From Pectobacterium peruviense (GTDB lineage: Bacteria > Pseudomonadota > Gammaproteobacteria > Enterobacterales > Enterobacteriaceae), in assembly GCF_002847345.1 (NCBI RefSeq), contig NZ_LXFV01000025.1, positions 62,001-126,000 of the forward strand: a stretch of 64,000 nt of DNA. The letters run 5' to 3'. The position numbers were made by a program, and so were the translations under genes. Shown one piece after another: positions 11,016 to 23,897 of this stretch. Position 1 is the stretch's first letter. Every line of letters begins with the position of its first letter. The notes under the pieces are model-generated. The model was not told the origin of the DNA, searched no databases, and worked only from the letters and a program-made list of their open reading frames with translations.

Positions 11016-11435
11016 ATGTCCAACGATATTAGCCGGATTACCATGAATACGCCGTCACAAGTAGCAGCGGCACCTACGGCCAGTAAGAGTAAAAATTCAT
11101 CGACTACAGAGAGTAAGGCTGCGCCTGCAGCCAGTAATGGTAATGGTAATGGCGCTCAACAGAAAATTGCCGCATTACAAAATCAAATCAAAGTGCTAAC
11201 CAAACAGCTAAAAGAGTTGGGTGAATCAGCCGCCAACGCGCAAAGTGAAGATGAGCGCAAACTCATTAAGCAGCAGCAGCAGATGATTCAGGCACAAATA
11301 CAGGCACTCTATGCCGAAATTGCCCGCATCCAAAAAGAAGAAGCAGAAAAGAAAGCGCTTAGCGCGGCGTCAGAAAGTTCATCACAACAAACTGAAAATA
11401 AAGAAAAAGAAGGCGGTGTTGATATCTACGTCTGA
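11016..11435 (+). CDS. FlxA-like coiled-coil protein 1
   Basis: Small 139-residue protein resembling the FlxA family, which in E. coli belongs to the FliA flagellar regulon and has no firmly assigned function. It has a low-complexity Ser/Ala/Asn N-terminus with an NGNGNG run. A coiled coil follows at ~45-115 (QQKIAALQNQIKVLTKQLKEL and DERKLIKQQQQMIQAQIQAL), then a tail ending VDIYV. There is no signal peptide or membrane segment. ATG at 11016 is preferred over GTG at 11013 because CAGGAGG lies five bases before it. It is paralogous to the next gene and driven by a clear sigma-28 promoter. Confidence 0.8.
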   Translation: MSNDISRITMNTPSQVAAAPTASKSKNSSTTESKAAPAASNGNGNGAQQKIAALQNQIKVLTKQLKELGESAANAQSEDERKLIKQQQQMIQAQIQALYAEIARIQKEEAEKKALSAASESSSQQTENKEKEGGVDIYV

Positions 11436-11552
11436 CCGTAAAATCTGACACATTCCCCCTCGACTTTCCCTCGCTTTCCTGACTGATATATTTTGTTACA
11501 TTAGCTGTCAGGAAAGTGAGTATTTCATGTTTGATTGCCAACAATATCACCT

Positions 11553-11579
11553 TCGAGAAAGTGTTTAAATTGCCGATAT
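11553..11579 (+). promoter_or_regulatory. Weak sigma-28-like promoter for FlxA-like 2
   Basis: GCCGATAT at 11572-11579 matches the FliA -10 at 7/8, but the segment 11 bases upstream (11553-11560) matches the -35 poorly (about 3/8). Co-transcription from the first flxA-like promoter is an alternative, as no terminator was seen between the two genes. Confidence 0.4.
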
Positions 11580-11587
11580 AAGGGCTT

Positions 11588-11611
11588 GTACCCCTAATAA
11601 TTCGGGTATAT
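11588..11611. repeat. Short palindrome resembling the repeat ends
   Basis: TACCCCTAATAATTCGGGTA resembles the outer ends of the intergenic repeat joined without an interior. It lies in the leader of the second flxA-like gene, 22 bases before its start. Confidence 0.45.
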
Positions 11612-11633
11612 AGGCATATTTTCAGGAGGGAAG

Positions 11634-11990
11634 ATGTCAAACACAATCAGCAGTATCAGCGTATCGACAACAACGGCAAGCAGCAGTAAAAGCAGCAGCA
11701 CGTCAGAACAGCAAATTGCACAGTTAACCAAGCAGGTCCAATCACTCACCAAGCAGGTGAGTAAACTGACCGAATCGGCTTCCAGCGCAGAAAGCGATGA
11801 AGAACGTAAACTTATCGAACAACAGCAGCAGGCAATTCAGGCACAGATTCAGGCATTACAGGCGCAAATTGCTCGTTTGCAGAGTGAGAAGTCTGAGCAG
11901 CAGTCTGATTCCTCTTCTACAACGCAAAATGCTAAACAAGAAGGCGTTAACCGCCCAACCGAAGACAATAAGATTAATGTCTACGTATAG
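11634..11990 (+). CDS. FlxA-like coiled-coil protein 2
   Basis: Protein of 118 residues, a paralogue of the preceding gene. It has a Ser/Thr-rich N-terminus and then a heptad-rich coiled coil at ~25-90 (IAQLTKQVQSLTKQVSKL, DEERKLIEQQQQAIQAQIQAL). The tail ends in INVYV, matching VDIYV of its neighbour. The leader also repeats the TTTCAGGAGG ribosome-site context. The pair therefore looks like a tandem duplication that kept core and C-terminal tip while the N-terminus diverged. Cytosolic; function unknown, with a flagellar link inferred from the family and the promoter next door. Confidence 0.78.
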   Translation: MSNTISSISVSTTTASSSKSSSTSEQQIAQLTKQVQSLTKQVSKLTESASSAESDEERKLIEQQQQAIQAQIQALQAQIARLQSEKSEQQSDSSSTTQNAKQEGVNRPTEDNKINVYV

Positions 11991-12022
11991 TCTGCGTCAG
12001 GGATGGGGTAAGTAGCAAACGT

Positions 12023-12053
12023 AAAAGGTCGCTTCATTGAAACGACCTTTTTT
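12023..12053 (+). terminator. Rho-independent terminator after FlxA-like 2
   Basis: AAAAGGTCG (12023-12031) and CGACCTTTT (12043-12051) form a stem with a T-run, 33 bases after the stop. Confidence 0.85.
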
Positions 12054-12082
12054 CGTCAAAGACTGCGCGAGGAAATGGATAA

Positions 12083-12304
12083 TCAGGAACGAGGTCGCTT
12101 CAGCGGTGTTACCAATCCTTGCAAACCCTCTATCTTGATTGCCAGCGTAATTTGCATCAATTCCCCTAAACGCCCCTGAGGAAATTCATCCTTGCGAGAA
12201 AACCACAACAGGTACTCTTCCGGTAAATCAATCAGCACCCGCCCTTTATATTTACCAAAAGGCATCTGCATCCTGGCAATCTCTATCAGGTCTTCTTTTT
12301 CCAC
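12083..12304 (-). CDS. DUF3820 family protein
   Basis: Protein of 73 residues with the compact DUF3820 signature: MPFGKYKGRVLIDLPEEYLLWF at ~14-35 and a basic C-terminus. Family members are widespread in gammaproteobacteria and lack an established biochemical role. Translation probably starts at GTG 12304, with GGGAG nine bases upstream. It follows ligA on the same strand after about 100 bases and converges with the flxA-like pair. Confidence 0.8.
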   Translation of the reverse strand: MEKEDLIEIARMQMPFGKYKGRVLIDLPEEYLLWFSRKDEFPQGRLGELMQITLAIKIEGLQGLVTPLKRPRS

Positions 12305-12403
12305 CCGTGTTCACTCCCAATAGCGTAGTCGTTTCAGGTTCGAGATATACAGAGCGTGCACGAGGCAAGGCGCCCATTTGGAAACCTCATCCCCGTGTTT
12401 CTC

Positions 12404-14512
<2,109 letters not shown>

Positions 14513-14514
14513 TC

Positions 14515-14549
14515 ATGATTTTCGCCCGTGATAGGCTAGGGCGAAAATC
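14515..14549 (-). terminator. Terminator-like hairpin after hldE
   Basis: TGATTTTCGCCC (14515-14526) pairs perfectly with GGGCGAAAATCA (14538-14549), a 12-bp stem between the hldE stop and the ligA start. It probably ends the hldE transcript, though no strong T-run follows. Confidence 0.6.
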
Positions 14550-14607
14550 ATTAGCTTGCGGCCTGAACGACCTCGAAATAGTTCGAGCGCCGTCAGTTTT
14601 ATTTCGT

Positions 14608-16044
14608 TTAAGATTGAGACGTGCTGGCTTTAATCGTGTTGATGATATTTGTCGTGGAGCAGCCGTCCTCAAAGTTCAGAACTTTCACTTCACCACCGTT
14701 GGCCCAGACCTCTTCACTACCGGCGATTTCATGTGGCTGGTAGTCTCCGCCTTTCACCAGAATATCCGGCAGGATGCTGGCAATCAGACGCTGGGGCGTA
14801 TCTTCTTCAAACGGCACGACCCAGTCGACAGCTTCCAACGCGCCTAACACGATCATCCGCTGCGGCAGCGGGTTCACAGGTCGCGTCGGCCCCTTCAAGC
14901 GTTTGGTTGATGCATCGCTATTTACTGCAACGATCAGCCGATCGCCAAGTTTGCGAGCATTGGCAAGATAAGACACATGTCCGGCATGCAGAATATCGAA
15001 GCAGCCGTTAGTCATCACAATCTTTTCGCCACGCTGACGCGCCAGCTCAACGGCATGTTTCAACTGTTCTTCGGTCATCACGCCAAATCCGGTTTCAGCA
15101 CGGCCACGGATAGCATTTTCCAACTCAATCGGTGTCACCGTGGACGTTCCCAGCTTGCCAACGACGACACCTGCGGCGGCATTCGCTAAGAAACAGGCTT
15201 CTTCCAGCGGGTTACCCGCTGCCAGTGCAGCAGCCAGAACACCAATTACGGTATCGCCAGCACCAGTCACGTCATACACTTCCTGCGCCTGCGTCGGCAA
15301 ATGCAGCGGAGCTTTGCCCGGCTGTAGCAGCGTCATCCCTTGCTCAGAACGGGTAATCAGCAGCGCAGACAGATCGTAATCCGTCATCAGTTGCATACCG
15401 CGCTCAACCAGTTCTTCTTCCGTTTTACAACGTCCTGCAACCGCTTCAAATTCAGACAGGTTCGGCGTCAGCAGCGTCGCACCGCGGTAACGGGAAAAAT
15501 CTGTCCCTTTCGGGTCGATCAGCACCGGAACGCCAGCTGCTTTTGCGGTCTGAATCATAGTTTGTACATGCGCCAAGGCGCCTTTTGCATAATCAGACAG
15601 CACCAGCGCACCAATTTTTGGCAGCGCCTGTTGGATACGCTCGATGATAGGTTGAGGATCGATCCCCTCAAATCCCTCTTCGAAATCCAGTCGGATCAGT
15701 TGCTGATTGCGCGACAGCACGCGCAGCTTGGTGATCGTCGGGTGCGTAGGAACAGAGACAAAGTCACACTTCACATTCACTTCGCCAAGTTTGGCGTTCA
15801 GCGCGCGTGCAGCATCATCAATGCCCGTTAACCCTACCAGACGCGATCCCGCCCCCAATGCTGCGATGTTCATTGCAACGTTCGCCGCGCCGCCCGGGCG
15901 CTCTTCGATCGTATCAACCTTGACCACAGGCACCGGTGCCTCTGGTGAAATTCGACTGGTTGGCCCATACCAGTAACGATCCAGCATGACATCACCAACC
16001 ACTAACACACCCGCTTGACGGAAATCAGGCAGCGTCACTTTCAT
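14608..16044 (-). CDS. hldE: Bifunctional heptose 7-phosphate kinase / heptose 1-phosphate adenylyltransferase
   Basis: Makes ADP-heptose for the lipopolysaccharide inner core: the N-terminal domain phosphorylates D-glycero-beta-D-manno-heptose 7-phosphate and the C-terminal domain adenylylates the product. The N-terminal ribokinase/PfkB domain (~1-320) has [16 protein letters not shown] and the catalytic loop [10 protein letters not shown]. The cytidylyltransferase domain (~340-478) has [16 protein letters not shown] with its HxGH motif. The 478 residues match E. coli. It precedes glnE in the reverse order of transcription, with 116 bases between, the standard enterobacterial arrangement. 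Confidence 0.96.
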   Translation of the reverse strand: MKVTLPDFRQAGVLVVGDVMLDRYWYGPTSRISPEAPVPVVKVDTIEERPGGAANVAMNIAALGAGSRLVGLTGIDDAARALNAKLGEVNVKCDFVSVPTHPTITKLRVLSRNQQLIRLDFEEGFEGIDPQPIIERIQQALPKIGALVLSDYAKGALAHVQTMIQTAKAAGVPVLIDPKGTDFSRYRGATLLTPNLSEFEAVAGRCKTEEELVERGMQLMTDYDLSALLITRSEQGMTLLQPGKAPLHLPTQAQEVYDVTGAGDTVIGVLAAALAAGNPLEEACFLANAAAGVVVGKLGTSTVTPIELENAIRGRAETGFGVMTEEQLKHAVELARQRGEKIVMTNGCFDILHAGHVSYLANARKLGDRLIVAVNSDASTKRLKGPTRPVNPLPQRMIVLGALEAVDWVVPFEEDTPQRLIASILPDILVKGGDYQPHEIAGSEEVWANGGEVKVLNFEDGCSTTNIINTIKASTSQS

Positions 16045-16160
16045 CCTCTACTCCAGGCTTTATTTCGCATAATGCGCGTAATAATATCATAGGCACTATG
16101 ATTACACGTCACCGCTCCGAATCTCTTCGCCGAGCGTTTGACCACATATATTGAGAAAAC

Positions 16161-19016
16161 TTACTCACCCATCAGCCATTTATTCCAACTCACTAGCACC
16201 TGTTCCCGTTCCGCAACAAACCGATCCTTGCTAACCCGCCCAGACAGTTCCTGCAAAGCCAGATGGTGCAGTTCATTGCGCATCGTAACGTAGGCCAGCT
16301 TGAGCGCGTTGGCTTCACTCTCTTCCATCACGCCATACTGCGCCATCAGTTCCAGAATACGCACATTGTCTGACCAGCGAGTCAAACGCGGTTCCTGCGC
16401 GGCATAGCGCAGCACCAGATACTGGGCGATAAATTCGATATCCGTAATACCGCCCGCATCCGTTTTGATATCAAAGAGTGATTTATCTTTGTTCGCCAAA
16501 TGCTGACGCATTTTTTCGCGCATTTCCCGCACTTCGGTTCGCAAGGTATCAGCATCACGCTCTGTACAGAGGATACTGCGACGAATAGATTCAAATGTTT
16601 GCTGCACGCCGCTTTCGCCGTACACCATACGCGCACGCACCAGCGCCTGATGCTCCCACGTCCACGCCTCATTACGCTGGTAATCATCAAACGCTTCAAC
16701 CGTACTCACCAACATGCCAGCCGCGCCCGATGGTCGCAGACGGGCATCAACTTCATACAGAATGCCTGATGACGTCCGAGTGCTAAACAGATGCATCACA
16801 CGCTGAGCAAGGCGCAGGTAAAACTGACGTCCATCAATACTGCGTTCGCCATCCGTCATCACGTCCGATGGACAATCCAGCAAGAACACCAGATCCAGAT
16901 CGGAGCTATACCCCAGTTCCCAACCGCCGAGCTTACCGTAGGCAATAACGGCAAACCCACGGCCTTCACGATGCTGCAAGTGGGAGGGTTGGCCGTAGCG
17001 CACCACCATCTGCCCCCACGCCTGCTGAACCACTGCGGCGATAATCGCCTCTGCCAAATACGTTAAGTGATCGCTCACTTTCATCACCGGCAGTACACCA
17101 CCGATATCTCCTGCGGCGATACGTAACTGTTGTGACTGCTTGAATTGACGAACGGCTTCCAGCTGTTGTTCTTCATCGTCCTCAGGGACGCGCATCAGAT
17201 ACTGACGTAGCTCATCGGCATACGCGCTCGGTGCCGTCGGTTGATACAGCGTTGACGCATCGAGCAATTCATCCAACAGAAGGGGATAACGCGCTAGTTG
17301 GCTGGCAACCATCGGCGAAGCCGCACACAGGCGAATCAACTGAGCCAGCGCAGCACGAGACTCCAGCAACAGCTCAAGATAGGTAGTACGCGTAACGATC
17401 CCCAATAGCAGTGGGGTCAGGCGAGACAGTACCGTATCTGCCTCCTGGCGGGCACAGACTTCCGCCAGCAAACACGGCATGAGCTGATCCAGTACATCCC
17501 GCCCACGCGGCCCTATTGTGCGTTTCGCTACATCGTGGCGGAATTCCACAATCACCCGCATCAGTTTTTCACGCACGGTTTCCGTAAGATGCGGCGTCAG
17601 TGGAGCCAGCTCACCATCATCCAGCGTGTCCTGCCATAGGCTGCTATAGCTGCCATGTTCAGGGATATCATTGTTGTCCGGCGCATCATCGCCAATTAGG
17701 TCATCAAATACGTGACGCACCGCCTGCATATGCTGTTCCAGCATGGATTGCAGCGTATCCCAGCTGTCGAAACCCATTCCCCATGCCAGTCGCTGCTGAT
17801 TCAGTTCATCATTCGGCAACGTTTGCGTCTGCTCATCGGCAATCGCCTGCAGCAGATTCTCCAGACGGCGCAGGAACAGGTAAGAGGTACTGAGATCGAG
17901 CACTTGCTGTGGAGTTAATAACCCCAATGTTCCCACATGCTGGAGCGTAGGCAACAGTGAACGTCCCTGCAGCAGCGGTTCACGTCCGCCACGAATCAGT
18001 TGGAAAACCTGCGTGATAAATTCGATTTCACGAATCCCACCGGCCCCCAACTTGATGTTATTACGCAGATCCCGGCGACGCACTTCGCGCGCAATCATGC
18101 CCTTCATATTTCGTAAGGACTGGATCACGCTAAAATCGATATAGCGACGAAAGACGAAAGGCTTCAACGTACTACGCAACTCCTGGCTGTACGCATCGTC
18201 CATCCCGCCCATCAAACGCGCTTTGACCATCGCGTAGCGTTCCCAGTCGCGACCCTGTTCCTGATAATAATCCTCCATGGCCGCAAAACTGAGCACCAGT
18301 GGCCCGCTGTCACCAAAGGGACGTAGCCGCATATCCACACGGTAAACAAAACCATCAACGGTCGGCTGATCCAGCACCTTAATCAGCCGCTGTCCCAAAC
18401 GCGTGAAGAACTGTGCATTATCCAGCTCGCGCCGTCCGCCTTGCGTATGACCATTTTCGGGATAGACGAAGATCAGGTCGATATCTGAAGAAAAGTTAAG
18501 CTCTCCCCCACCCAATTTTCCCATGCCAAGAATCAGCAGAGGCTGAGCCACGCCCTGCGCATTGCAAGGTGTGCCCCACTCACGACAACAGGCCTGATAT
18601 AGCCAGCTTCTGGCCGCCACAATCACCACCTCGGCCAGCTCGCTAAGCTGACGCAGCGTGTGTTCCGTGGTACTGGTTTGCAGCGCCTGTGACCACGCAA
18701 TTCGCGTCAGCATATGGCGGCGAAACCGACGCAATGCCGCCATCAACGCATTTTCATCGTTAACGTCAACCAGTGCGTTGCTCAACCAATCGGCATAGTG
18801 CTGCCACTCTTCAGGCTGTGGAGGCTGCTGATGAATCCCCTGCCACCAGTCAGGATGCAGCGCAAGCGCATCGCTGACAAAATCACTCAATGCCAGAACA
18901 GCCGCGTCGCTGTCTGTTATCGGTTCATCAGGCGCGGCCTCGCGCAAACGCGACACAGCGCGCTGAGATTGTTCCGTCAGAAGCACAGGTAAAGCGGGCA
19001 AAGGAAGTATCGACAT
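16161..19016 (-). CDS. glnE: Bifunctional glutamine synthetase adenylyltransferase / deadenylase
   Basis: Controls nitrogen assimilation by adding AMP to, or removing it from, glutamine synthetase in response to PII and glutamine. The 951-residue protein has two nucleotidyltransferase domains. The N-terminal deadenylase has [20 protein letters not shown] near residue 175. The C-terminal adenylylase has [20 protein letters not shown] near residue 705. Both keep the paired aspartates. The regulatory region between is helical and intact. It lies between ygiF (52 bases upstream) and hldE. Confidence 0.96.
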   Translation of the reverse strand: MSILPLPALPVLLTEQSQRAVSRLREAAPDEPITDSDAAVLALSDFVSDALALHPDWWQGIHQQPPQPEEWQHYADWLSNALVDVNDENALMAALRRFRRHMLTRIAWSQALQTSTTEHTLRQLSELAEVVIVAARSWLYQACCREWGTPCNAQGVAQPLLILGMGKLGGGELNFSSDIDLIFVYPENGHTQGGRRELDNAQFFTRLGQRLIKVLDQPTVDGFVYRVDMRLRPFGDSGPLVLSFAAMEDYYQEQGRDWERYAMVKARLMGGMDDAYSQELRSTLKPFVFRRYIDFSVIQSLRNMKGMIAREVRRRDLRNNIKLGAGGIREIEFITQVFQLIRGGREPLLQGRSLLPTLQHVGTLGLLTPQQVLDLSTSYLFLRRLENLLQAIADEQTQTLPNDELNQQRLAWGMGFDSWDTLQSMLEQHMQAVRHVFDDLIGDDAPDNNDIPEHGSYSSLWQDTLDDGELAPLTPHLTETVREKLMRVIVEFRHDVAKRTIGPRGRDVLDQLMPCLLAEVCARQEADTVLSRLTPLLLGIVTRTTYLELLLESRAALAQLIRLCAASPMVASQLARYPLLLDELLDASTLYQPTAPSAYADELRQYLMRVPEDDEEQQLEAVRQFKQSQQLRIAAGDIGGVLPVMKVSDHLTYLAEAIIAAVVQQAWGQMVVRYGQPSHLQHREGRGFAVIAYGKLGGWELGYSSDLDLVFLLDCPSDVMTDGERSIDGRQFYLRLAQRVMHLFSTRTSSGILYEVDARLRPSGAAGMLVSTVEAFDDYQRNEAWTWEHQALVRARMVYGESGVQQTFESIRRSILCTERDADTLRTEVREMREKMRQHLANKDKSLFDIKTDAGGITDIEFIAQYLVLRYAAQEPRLTRWSDNVRILELMAQYGVMEESEANALKLAYVTMRNELHHLALQELSGRVSKDRFVAEREQVLVSWNKWLMGE

Positions 19017-19068
19017 GGGGGTTCCCTTGATGCGCCGCCTATCGTCACTGACAGGCGGCAGTTAACGG

Positions 19069-20406
19069 TTACTGTGATGGTCCGCCGCTATGCAGCCAGA
19101 ACGGGGGCAGGGTCAACACGGCTTTACGATTGGCTTCCAGATACACTGAAGGTTCCCGATCGGCAGCGAGATGCTCAATTTCCTGTAGCAGTATCTGCCA
19201 GTGTTCAACGTAGACTTCTACCTGATCCGTCGGGTAAGCACCGGATAAAAGGAGAAAAGCGTAGAGATTACGTTGCAGACGAGGAATTTGCTGTTCGTAC
19301 TGCGCTTCCGTCAATTTAGAAGAGAAGGCGCTTTTCAGCTCCGCAGTGCTGCGGCTGAGCATAATGTCAGCAAAGCGTTTGAACGATCCCTGTAACTTAA
19401 TGCGATCTTTATTATCCATGTAGTCACGCCAGCCAGACTCGACCAGCCAGGAAGTCAGTACCAACTTACTTTGCAGGTAGTCGGTGCTGTAACAGATTTC
19501 CGGCCCGTCAGCGCCTTCTAACCGGCTTTCCAGAGTGGCGAGTGCAGAGCGGAAAAGCGTGGTGACCTTGCGTAACACGACGCCCCCCACCAGCACCAGC
19601 ATTTCGCGCATCAACGCACTGGCCTGTGGTAGAGCTTCACGAGCAGAGGAATCCCCCCTTACCCACAGTTCTTCATGGTATTGCCAGTGACTCAAAGCCA
19701 ATTCCAGCGCCGCGCGGATAGCCTGATCGATGTTGGTTTTAGGATCCACAACCAATCGATTGAGAGGAAGACACTCGCGAACCGGATTGCCTTTAGCCAG
19801 ATGGTACCCACGTGCCGCCTTACTGAGGCTGCCCTGGCGCATACCACCAAACTCCGCGATTTCCTTTGCCAAGGCCAGCAGATGAGTGGTCTGTCCCACC
19901 TTGAGCTCCATCTCCAGTTCGCACAGCGGTTCACTCAGATCGCCAGCGCGAATTTCACCACGATCTAACGCAACCTCAATCACGCTTTGGTAGTAAGTAA
20001 ACACCCACTTCTCACGCGTAAAGTCTGTGCTAAACAGCGGGTTAAGCGACGATTGCAGCGCTTCAACATCGCAATCTTCCGGCCAAACTTCCGCAGGAAA
20101 CAGGCTGAGATCCAGCTCTGCTTTCTCCAGCGCAACGTTATACTCAGGGTGCTGGTGCAGCCCGCCAATCACCTTGCCGGCTGTTTTCGCCGTCATTTCG
20201 TAGCGTTCATTCTCGCCGCGAATACGCAGACCAATGCCATTACGGCGCAGATAGTTATCCGCCGTTTCATAATAGATATTGCTCAGACTCTCAGCACGCA
20301 TGTGCTCATACTGGCTATAATCACTCTCCCATTCAGCCAGTTGCGTCAGCAGCGATTCAACGCTGTCGGGATGAACAATAAACTTCAGCTCAATTTCTTC
20401 ACTCAT
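19069..20406 (-). CDS. ygiF: Inorganic triphosphatase (CYTH-CHAD)
   Basis: Homologue of E. coli YgiF, which hydrolyses tripolyphosphate. The N-terminal CYTH domain (~1-200) begins with the signature EEIELKF and contains YYETADNYLR, GIGLRIRGENERYEMT and the basic/acidic residues of the triphosphate tunnel. The CHAD domain (~220-420) follows, with HYQYHEELWVRG-like and SFKRFADIMLSRSTAELKS segments. The C-terminal FWLHSG matches E. coli. The frame opens at a GTG at 20415, but ATG 20406 gives the family start MSEEIELKF. It is divergent from ygiM and just upstream of glnE. Confidence 0.93.
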   Translation of the reverse strand: MSEEIELKFIVHPDSVESLLTQLAEWESDYSQYEHMRAESLSNIYYETADNYLRRNGIGLRIRGENERYEMTAKTAGKVIGGLHQHPEYNVALEKAELDLSLFPAEVWPEDCDVEALQSSLNPLFSTDFTREKWVFTYYQSVIEVALDRGEIRAGDLSEPLCELEMELKVGQTTHLLALAKEIAEFGGMRQGSLSKAARGYHLAKGNPVRECLPLNRLVVDPKTNIDQAIRAALELALSHWQYHEELWVRGDSSAREALPQASALMREMLVLVGGVVLRKVTTLFRSALATLESRLEGADGPEICYSTDYLQSKLVLTSWLVESGWRDYMDNKDRIKLQGSFKRFADIMLSRSTAELKSAFSSKLTEAQYEQQIPRLQRNLYAFLLLSGAYPTDQVEVYVEHWQILLQEIEHLAADREPSVYLEANRKAVLTLPPFWLHSGGPSQ

Positions 20407-20693
20407 AGCATTCACAACACCAAGACCGCGTTCATTATCATGTCAGTAAATAACATTTTACTGCACCTTACTACCCTTACCGTACACACTCTTTTTCACC
20501 TGCGAACAAGCGCGCATTTCTTATGCAAACCTGCAATCAACTACGCGACTTTCCTCTATTGAAAAACAAAGCGCATTGTCCTCTAAGGCTCATGCCAGCC
20601 AAGAGTAAGACTGTTCTCATTTCGGTTTATACATTGCCTCGTCAGACTTAAGCCTCTACTATCAGACCACCATTAACGCAACATGATGATCTT
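20407..20693. other. Divergent ygiF/ygiM promoter region
   Basis: About 290 bases with no supported gene; an open frame reading through from 19987 is an antisense shadow of ygiF. Promoters for both flanking genes must lie here, but I could not pick out convincing -35/-10 pairs. Confidence 0.4.
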
Positions 20694-21314
20694 ATGCAGA
20701 AATTAGGCTTAATCTGTTTTACTTTGTTTTCACTCACGCTGAGTTGGACCGCACAGGCGGAAGAAAAACGCTACATTTCCGATGAGTTATTGACGTATGT
20801 CCACAGCGGGCCAGGCAATCAATATCGCATCGTCGGCACAGTGAATGCTGGCACTGAGGTCACGCTACTCAGCGTTAATGAAAGCGCGGGCTATGCACAG
20901 ATTCGTGATGATAAAAACCGCACCACCTGGATTCCTCTCGACCAGCTTAGCGATACGCCAAGCCTGCGCACACGAGTGCCAGAACTGGAAAAACAGGTAA
21001 AAGACCTGACTGACAAACTGAATAATATCGATCAGACCTGGAACCAGCGTACCGCTGATATGCAGCAGAAAGTCGCTGCCAGCGATAGTGTTATCAACGG
21101 ATTACGTCAGGAAAATCAGGATCTGAAAACGCAGCTTATCGTCGCACAGAAGAAAGTCAGCGCGGCGAATGTCCAGCTTGACGATAAGCAGCGCACCATC
21201 ATTCTACAGTGGTTTATGTATGGCGGCGGTGTTGCTGGCATAGGCTTGCTGCTGGGTCTGCTGTTGCCACATATCATTCCCCGCAAAAAGAAAAACGACC
21301 GCTGGATGAGCTAA
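20694..21314 (+). CDS. ygiM: SH3-domain membrane-anchored protein YgiM
   Basis: Protein of 206 residues with a Sec signal peptide (1-22, cleavage after AQA). A bacterial SH3 domain follows at ~26-88 (YVHSGPGNQYRIVGTVNAGT, TWIPLDQLS), then a coiled coil at ~95-165. A single C-terminal membrane helix (~172-193) precedes a basic tail, RKKKNDRWMS. The topology suggests a periplasmic sensor or scaffold tethered to the inner membrane. The biochemical role is not established, though SH3b domains often bind cell-wall peptides. It is adjacent to cca as in E. coli, with 107 bases between. Confidence 0.9.
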   Translation: MQKLGLICFTLFSLTLSWTAQAEEKRYISDELLTYVHSGPGNQYRIVGTVNAGTEVTLLSVNESAGYAQIRDDKNRTTWIPLDQLSDTPSLRTRVPELEKQVKDLTDKLNNIDQTWNQRTADMQQKVAASDSVINGLRQENQDLKTQLIVAQKKVSAANVQLDDKQRTIILQWFMYGGGVAGIGLLLGLLLPHIIPRKKKNDRWMS

Positions 21315-21421
21315 CCGGAATAGTGCCTGCTTCTTGCAGGCATTTTTCTCTGTGGCCAACGCGGCGGCGCAAAGATGGTAGTATGTTATGAAATATTGGT
21401 TATTTATTCAGGAGCCCGACG

Positions 21422-22666
21422 TTGAAGATCTACCTTGTCGGCGGTGCTGTTCGGGACAGCCTGCTGGGTTTACCCGTCACTGAGAAAGATTGGGTGGTGG
21501 TCGGCGCTACGCCAGAGCATCTGCTTGCACAGGGCTACCAGCAGGTCGGAAAAGATTTCCCCGTCTTCTTACACCCCGTTAGCCGCGATGAATACGCACT
21601 CGCGCGTACCGAACGTAAATCCGGCAAAGGCTATACCGGATTTGTCTGTCATGCCGAACCGGATGTCACGTTAGAGCAGGATTTGCTACGCCGCGATTTG
21701 ACCATCAATGCCATTGCTCGTACCGAACGTGGCGATCTGATCGATCCTTATCATGGCCGTCTCGATCTCGACAACCGCGTACTACGCCACGTCTCGGACG
21801 CCTTCAGCGAAGATCCGTTACGGGTTCTGCGTGTTGCCCGTTTTGCCGCACGTTTTGCTCATCTCGGTTTCCAGATTGCAGAAGAAACCATGGCGCTGAT
21901 GCAAAAAATGGCGCATGAAGGCGAGCTGGCTTATCTGACGCCAGAGCGCGTCTGGAAAGAGACGGAAAAAGCACTTGGCACCTCATCGCCGGATGTCTAT
22001 TTTCAGGTGCTGCGCGACTGCGGCGCACTGGCCGTGCTGTTCCCTGAAATCGATAATCTGTATGGCGTACCAGCCCCAGCCAAATGGCACCCGGAAATCG
22101 ATACGGGCATTCATACCATGATGACAGTAGCAATGGCCGCACGCCTCAGCCCTGACATTGACGTGCGTTTTGCTACGCTGTGCCACGATTTAGGAAAAGG
22201 GCTAACACCACCTGAACTATGGCCGCGTCATCTTGGCCACGGCCCGGCGGGCGTCAAACTGGTTGAAGCACTCTGTCAGCGCCTGCGCGTGCCTAATCCA
22301 ATTCGCGATTTGGCGAAGCTGGTTGCGGAATATCATGACCTGGTTCATACCGTGCAGGTACTGCAACCCAAAACCCTTCTGAAGTTATTTGATGCGATTG
22401 ACGTCTGGCGCAAGCCGCAGCGTCTGGAACAGTTAGCGCTGACTAGCGAAGCCGATGCCAGAGGCCGAGCCGGCTTTGAAGAGAACCCTTATCCGCAAGG
22501 CAATTACCTGCGTGAAGCCTTCCGCGTCGCCAGTCAGGTCAGCAGTGCCAGCGTCGTCGCCGATGGCTTTAAGGGCATTGATGTGCGCAATGAGCTGGCT
22601 CGCCGCCGTATTCATGCATTGGCAGACTGGAAAGCGCAACAGCCAGATGTATCGAGCACAACCTAA
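21422..22666 (+). CDS. cca: Multifunctional CCA-adding tRNA nucleotidyltransferase
   Basis: Adds and repairs the 3' CCA of tRNAs without a template; the HD domain gives phosphatase/phosphodiesterase activities. The 414-residue protein has the class II head [11 protein letters not shown] at 6-16, ERK-type nucleotide-selection residues in [20 protein letters not shown] and the C-terminal HD motif CHDLGKG near residue 256. Translation starts at TTG 21422 after AGGAG, an unusual start that may limit expression. The first catalytic carboxylate position is Glu21 (TEKDW) where E. coli has Asp21, a conservative change. Confidence 0.95.
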   Translation: MKIYLVGGAVRDSLLGLPVTEKDWVVVGATPEHLLAQGYQQVGKDFPVFLHPVSRDEYALARTERKSGKGYTGFVCHAEPDVTLEQDLLRRDLTINAIARTERGDLIDPYHGRLDLDNRVLRHVSDAFSEDPLRVLRVARFAARFAHLGFQIAEETMALMQKMAHEGELAYLTPERVWKETEKALGTSSPDVYFQVLRDCGALAVLFPEIDNLYGVPAPAKWHPEIDTGIHTMMTVAMAARLSPDIDVRFATLCHDLGKGLTPPELWPRHLGHGPAGVKLVEALCQRLRVPNPIRDLAKLVAEYHDLVHTVQVLQPKTLLKLFDAIDVWRKPQRLEQLALTSEADARGRAGFEENPYPQGNYLREAFRVASQVSSASVVADGFKGIDVRNELARRRIHALADWKAQQPDVSSTT

Positions 22667-22669
22667 AAC

Positions 22670-22700
22670 AAAGAGGCCACGTTAATCCGTGGCCTCTTTT
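22670..22700. terminator. Bidirectional terminator between cca and uppP
   Basis: AAAGAGGCCACG and CGTGGCCTCTTT form a 12-bp stem with a TTAATC loop and flanking A and T runs. It serves the convergent cca and uppP transcripts. Confidence 0.9.
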
Positions 22701-22729
22701 CTATCTAGCGCTAATCTAAACGCTCAGTC

Positions 22730-23548
22730 TTACATAAATACCATGTAAACAACGCCTGCGACGATAAAGCGGTAAATCGCGAAGGGGATAAACGAGATGC
22801 GTTTGATGATTTTCAGGAAGGTTTTAATCGCAATCAGCGCCACAACAAACGCCGTAACGAAACCAACGACAAACATCGGCACATCAGCGAGCGACAGGAA
22901 ATGCCAGCTTTTATACAGATCCAGAACAGTCGCGCCCATCATCATGGGAACCGCCAGAATAAAAGAGAACTCAGAGGCTGCATAACGGCTAACCCCCATC
23001 AGCATACCGCCGGAAATGGTCGCTCCCGAACGTGAAAAGCCGGGCCACAGCGCCAAACACTGAAAACAGCCAATCATAAATGCCTGACGATGCGTAATGT
23101 CATCCAGCCCAACGGCACGCGGTTCTTTTGGTTTGAACCATTCTGCGGCTAGCAGAAGGAAGCCACCGATAACCAGCGCATACATCACGTTTTGCGGATA
23201 AAACAGCGATTTGATGACGTCATGAAAAATCAGACCGAGCACAACCGCAGGGATCATTGCCAACAGGATGTGCGTCAGTTTCAGACGCCCAGCGGTTTTC
23301 CCCTCATGCGGGACCTCACCGAAGTGAATCCCTATCAGGCCAAAGAGACGGCGCCAGAACATGACGACAACCGCCAGAATCGAGCCAAGCTGGATGATAA
23401 CTTCAAACGTCTTGGCTTTCTCATCAACAAACCCTAACCAATGACCAACAATAATCATATGTCCCGTAGACGATACGGGCAAAAACTCGGTCAGCCCTTC
23501 CACCACGCCAAGAATAAATGCGATTAGCAACGAATGCAGGTCAGTCAT
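22730..23548 (-). CDS. uppP: Undecaprenyl-diphosphate phosphatase (BacA)
   Basis: Inner-membrane enzyme that dephosphorylates undecaprenyl diphosphate to recycle the lipid carrier of peptidoglycan and O-antigen, giving basal bacitracin tolerance. The 272-residue protein has about eight hydrophobic helices. It also has the two family motifs: [13 protein letters not shown] at ~18-30 with the catalytic Glu, and [11 protein letters not shown] near residue 171. It is convergent with cca, as in E. coli. A long intergenic repeat occupies the space upstream. Confidence 0.96.
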   Translation of the reverse strand: MTDLHSLLIAFILGVVEGLTEFLPVSSTGHMIIVGHWLGFVDEKAKTFEVIIQLGSILAVVVMFWRRLFGLIGIHFGEVPHEGKTAGRLKLTHILLAMIPAVVLGLIFHDVIKSLFYPQNVMYALVIGGFLLLAAEWFKPKEPRAVGLDDITHRQAFMIGCFQCLALWPGFSRSGATISGGMLMGVSRYAASEFSFILAVPMMMGATVLDLYKSWHFLSLADVPMFVVGFVTAFVVALIAIKTFLKIIKRISFIPFAIYRFIVAGVVYMVFM

Positions 23549-23623
23549 CTAAAAATCCTTGCCTCTAATAAAAACGAAAATGCAGCCCATAAAAAAGCGG
23601 CCACGCACTTCAGCGAGCCGCTA

Positions 23624-23827
<204 letters not shown>

Positions 23828-23897
23828 ACTGGCTTATAGACTATTTAGGTTACGATTTAGTTGCACGTAAACCCGTATTTATTCTGTGAAATCAGAT

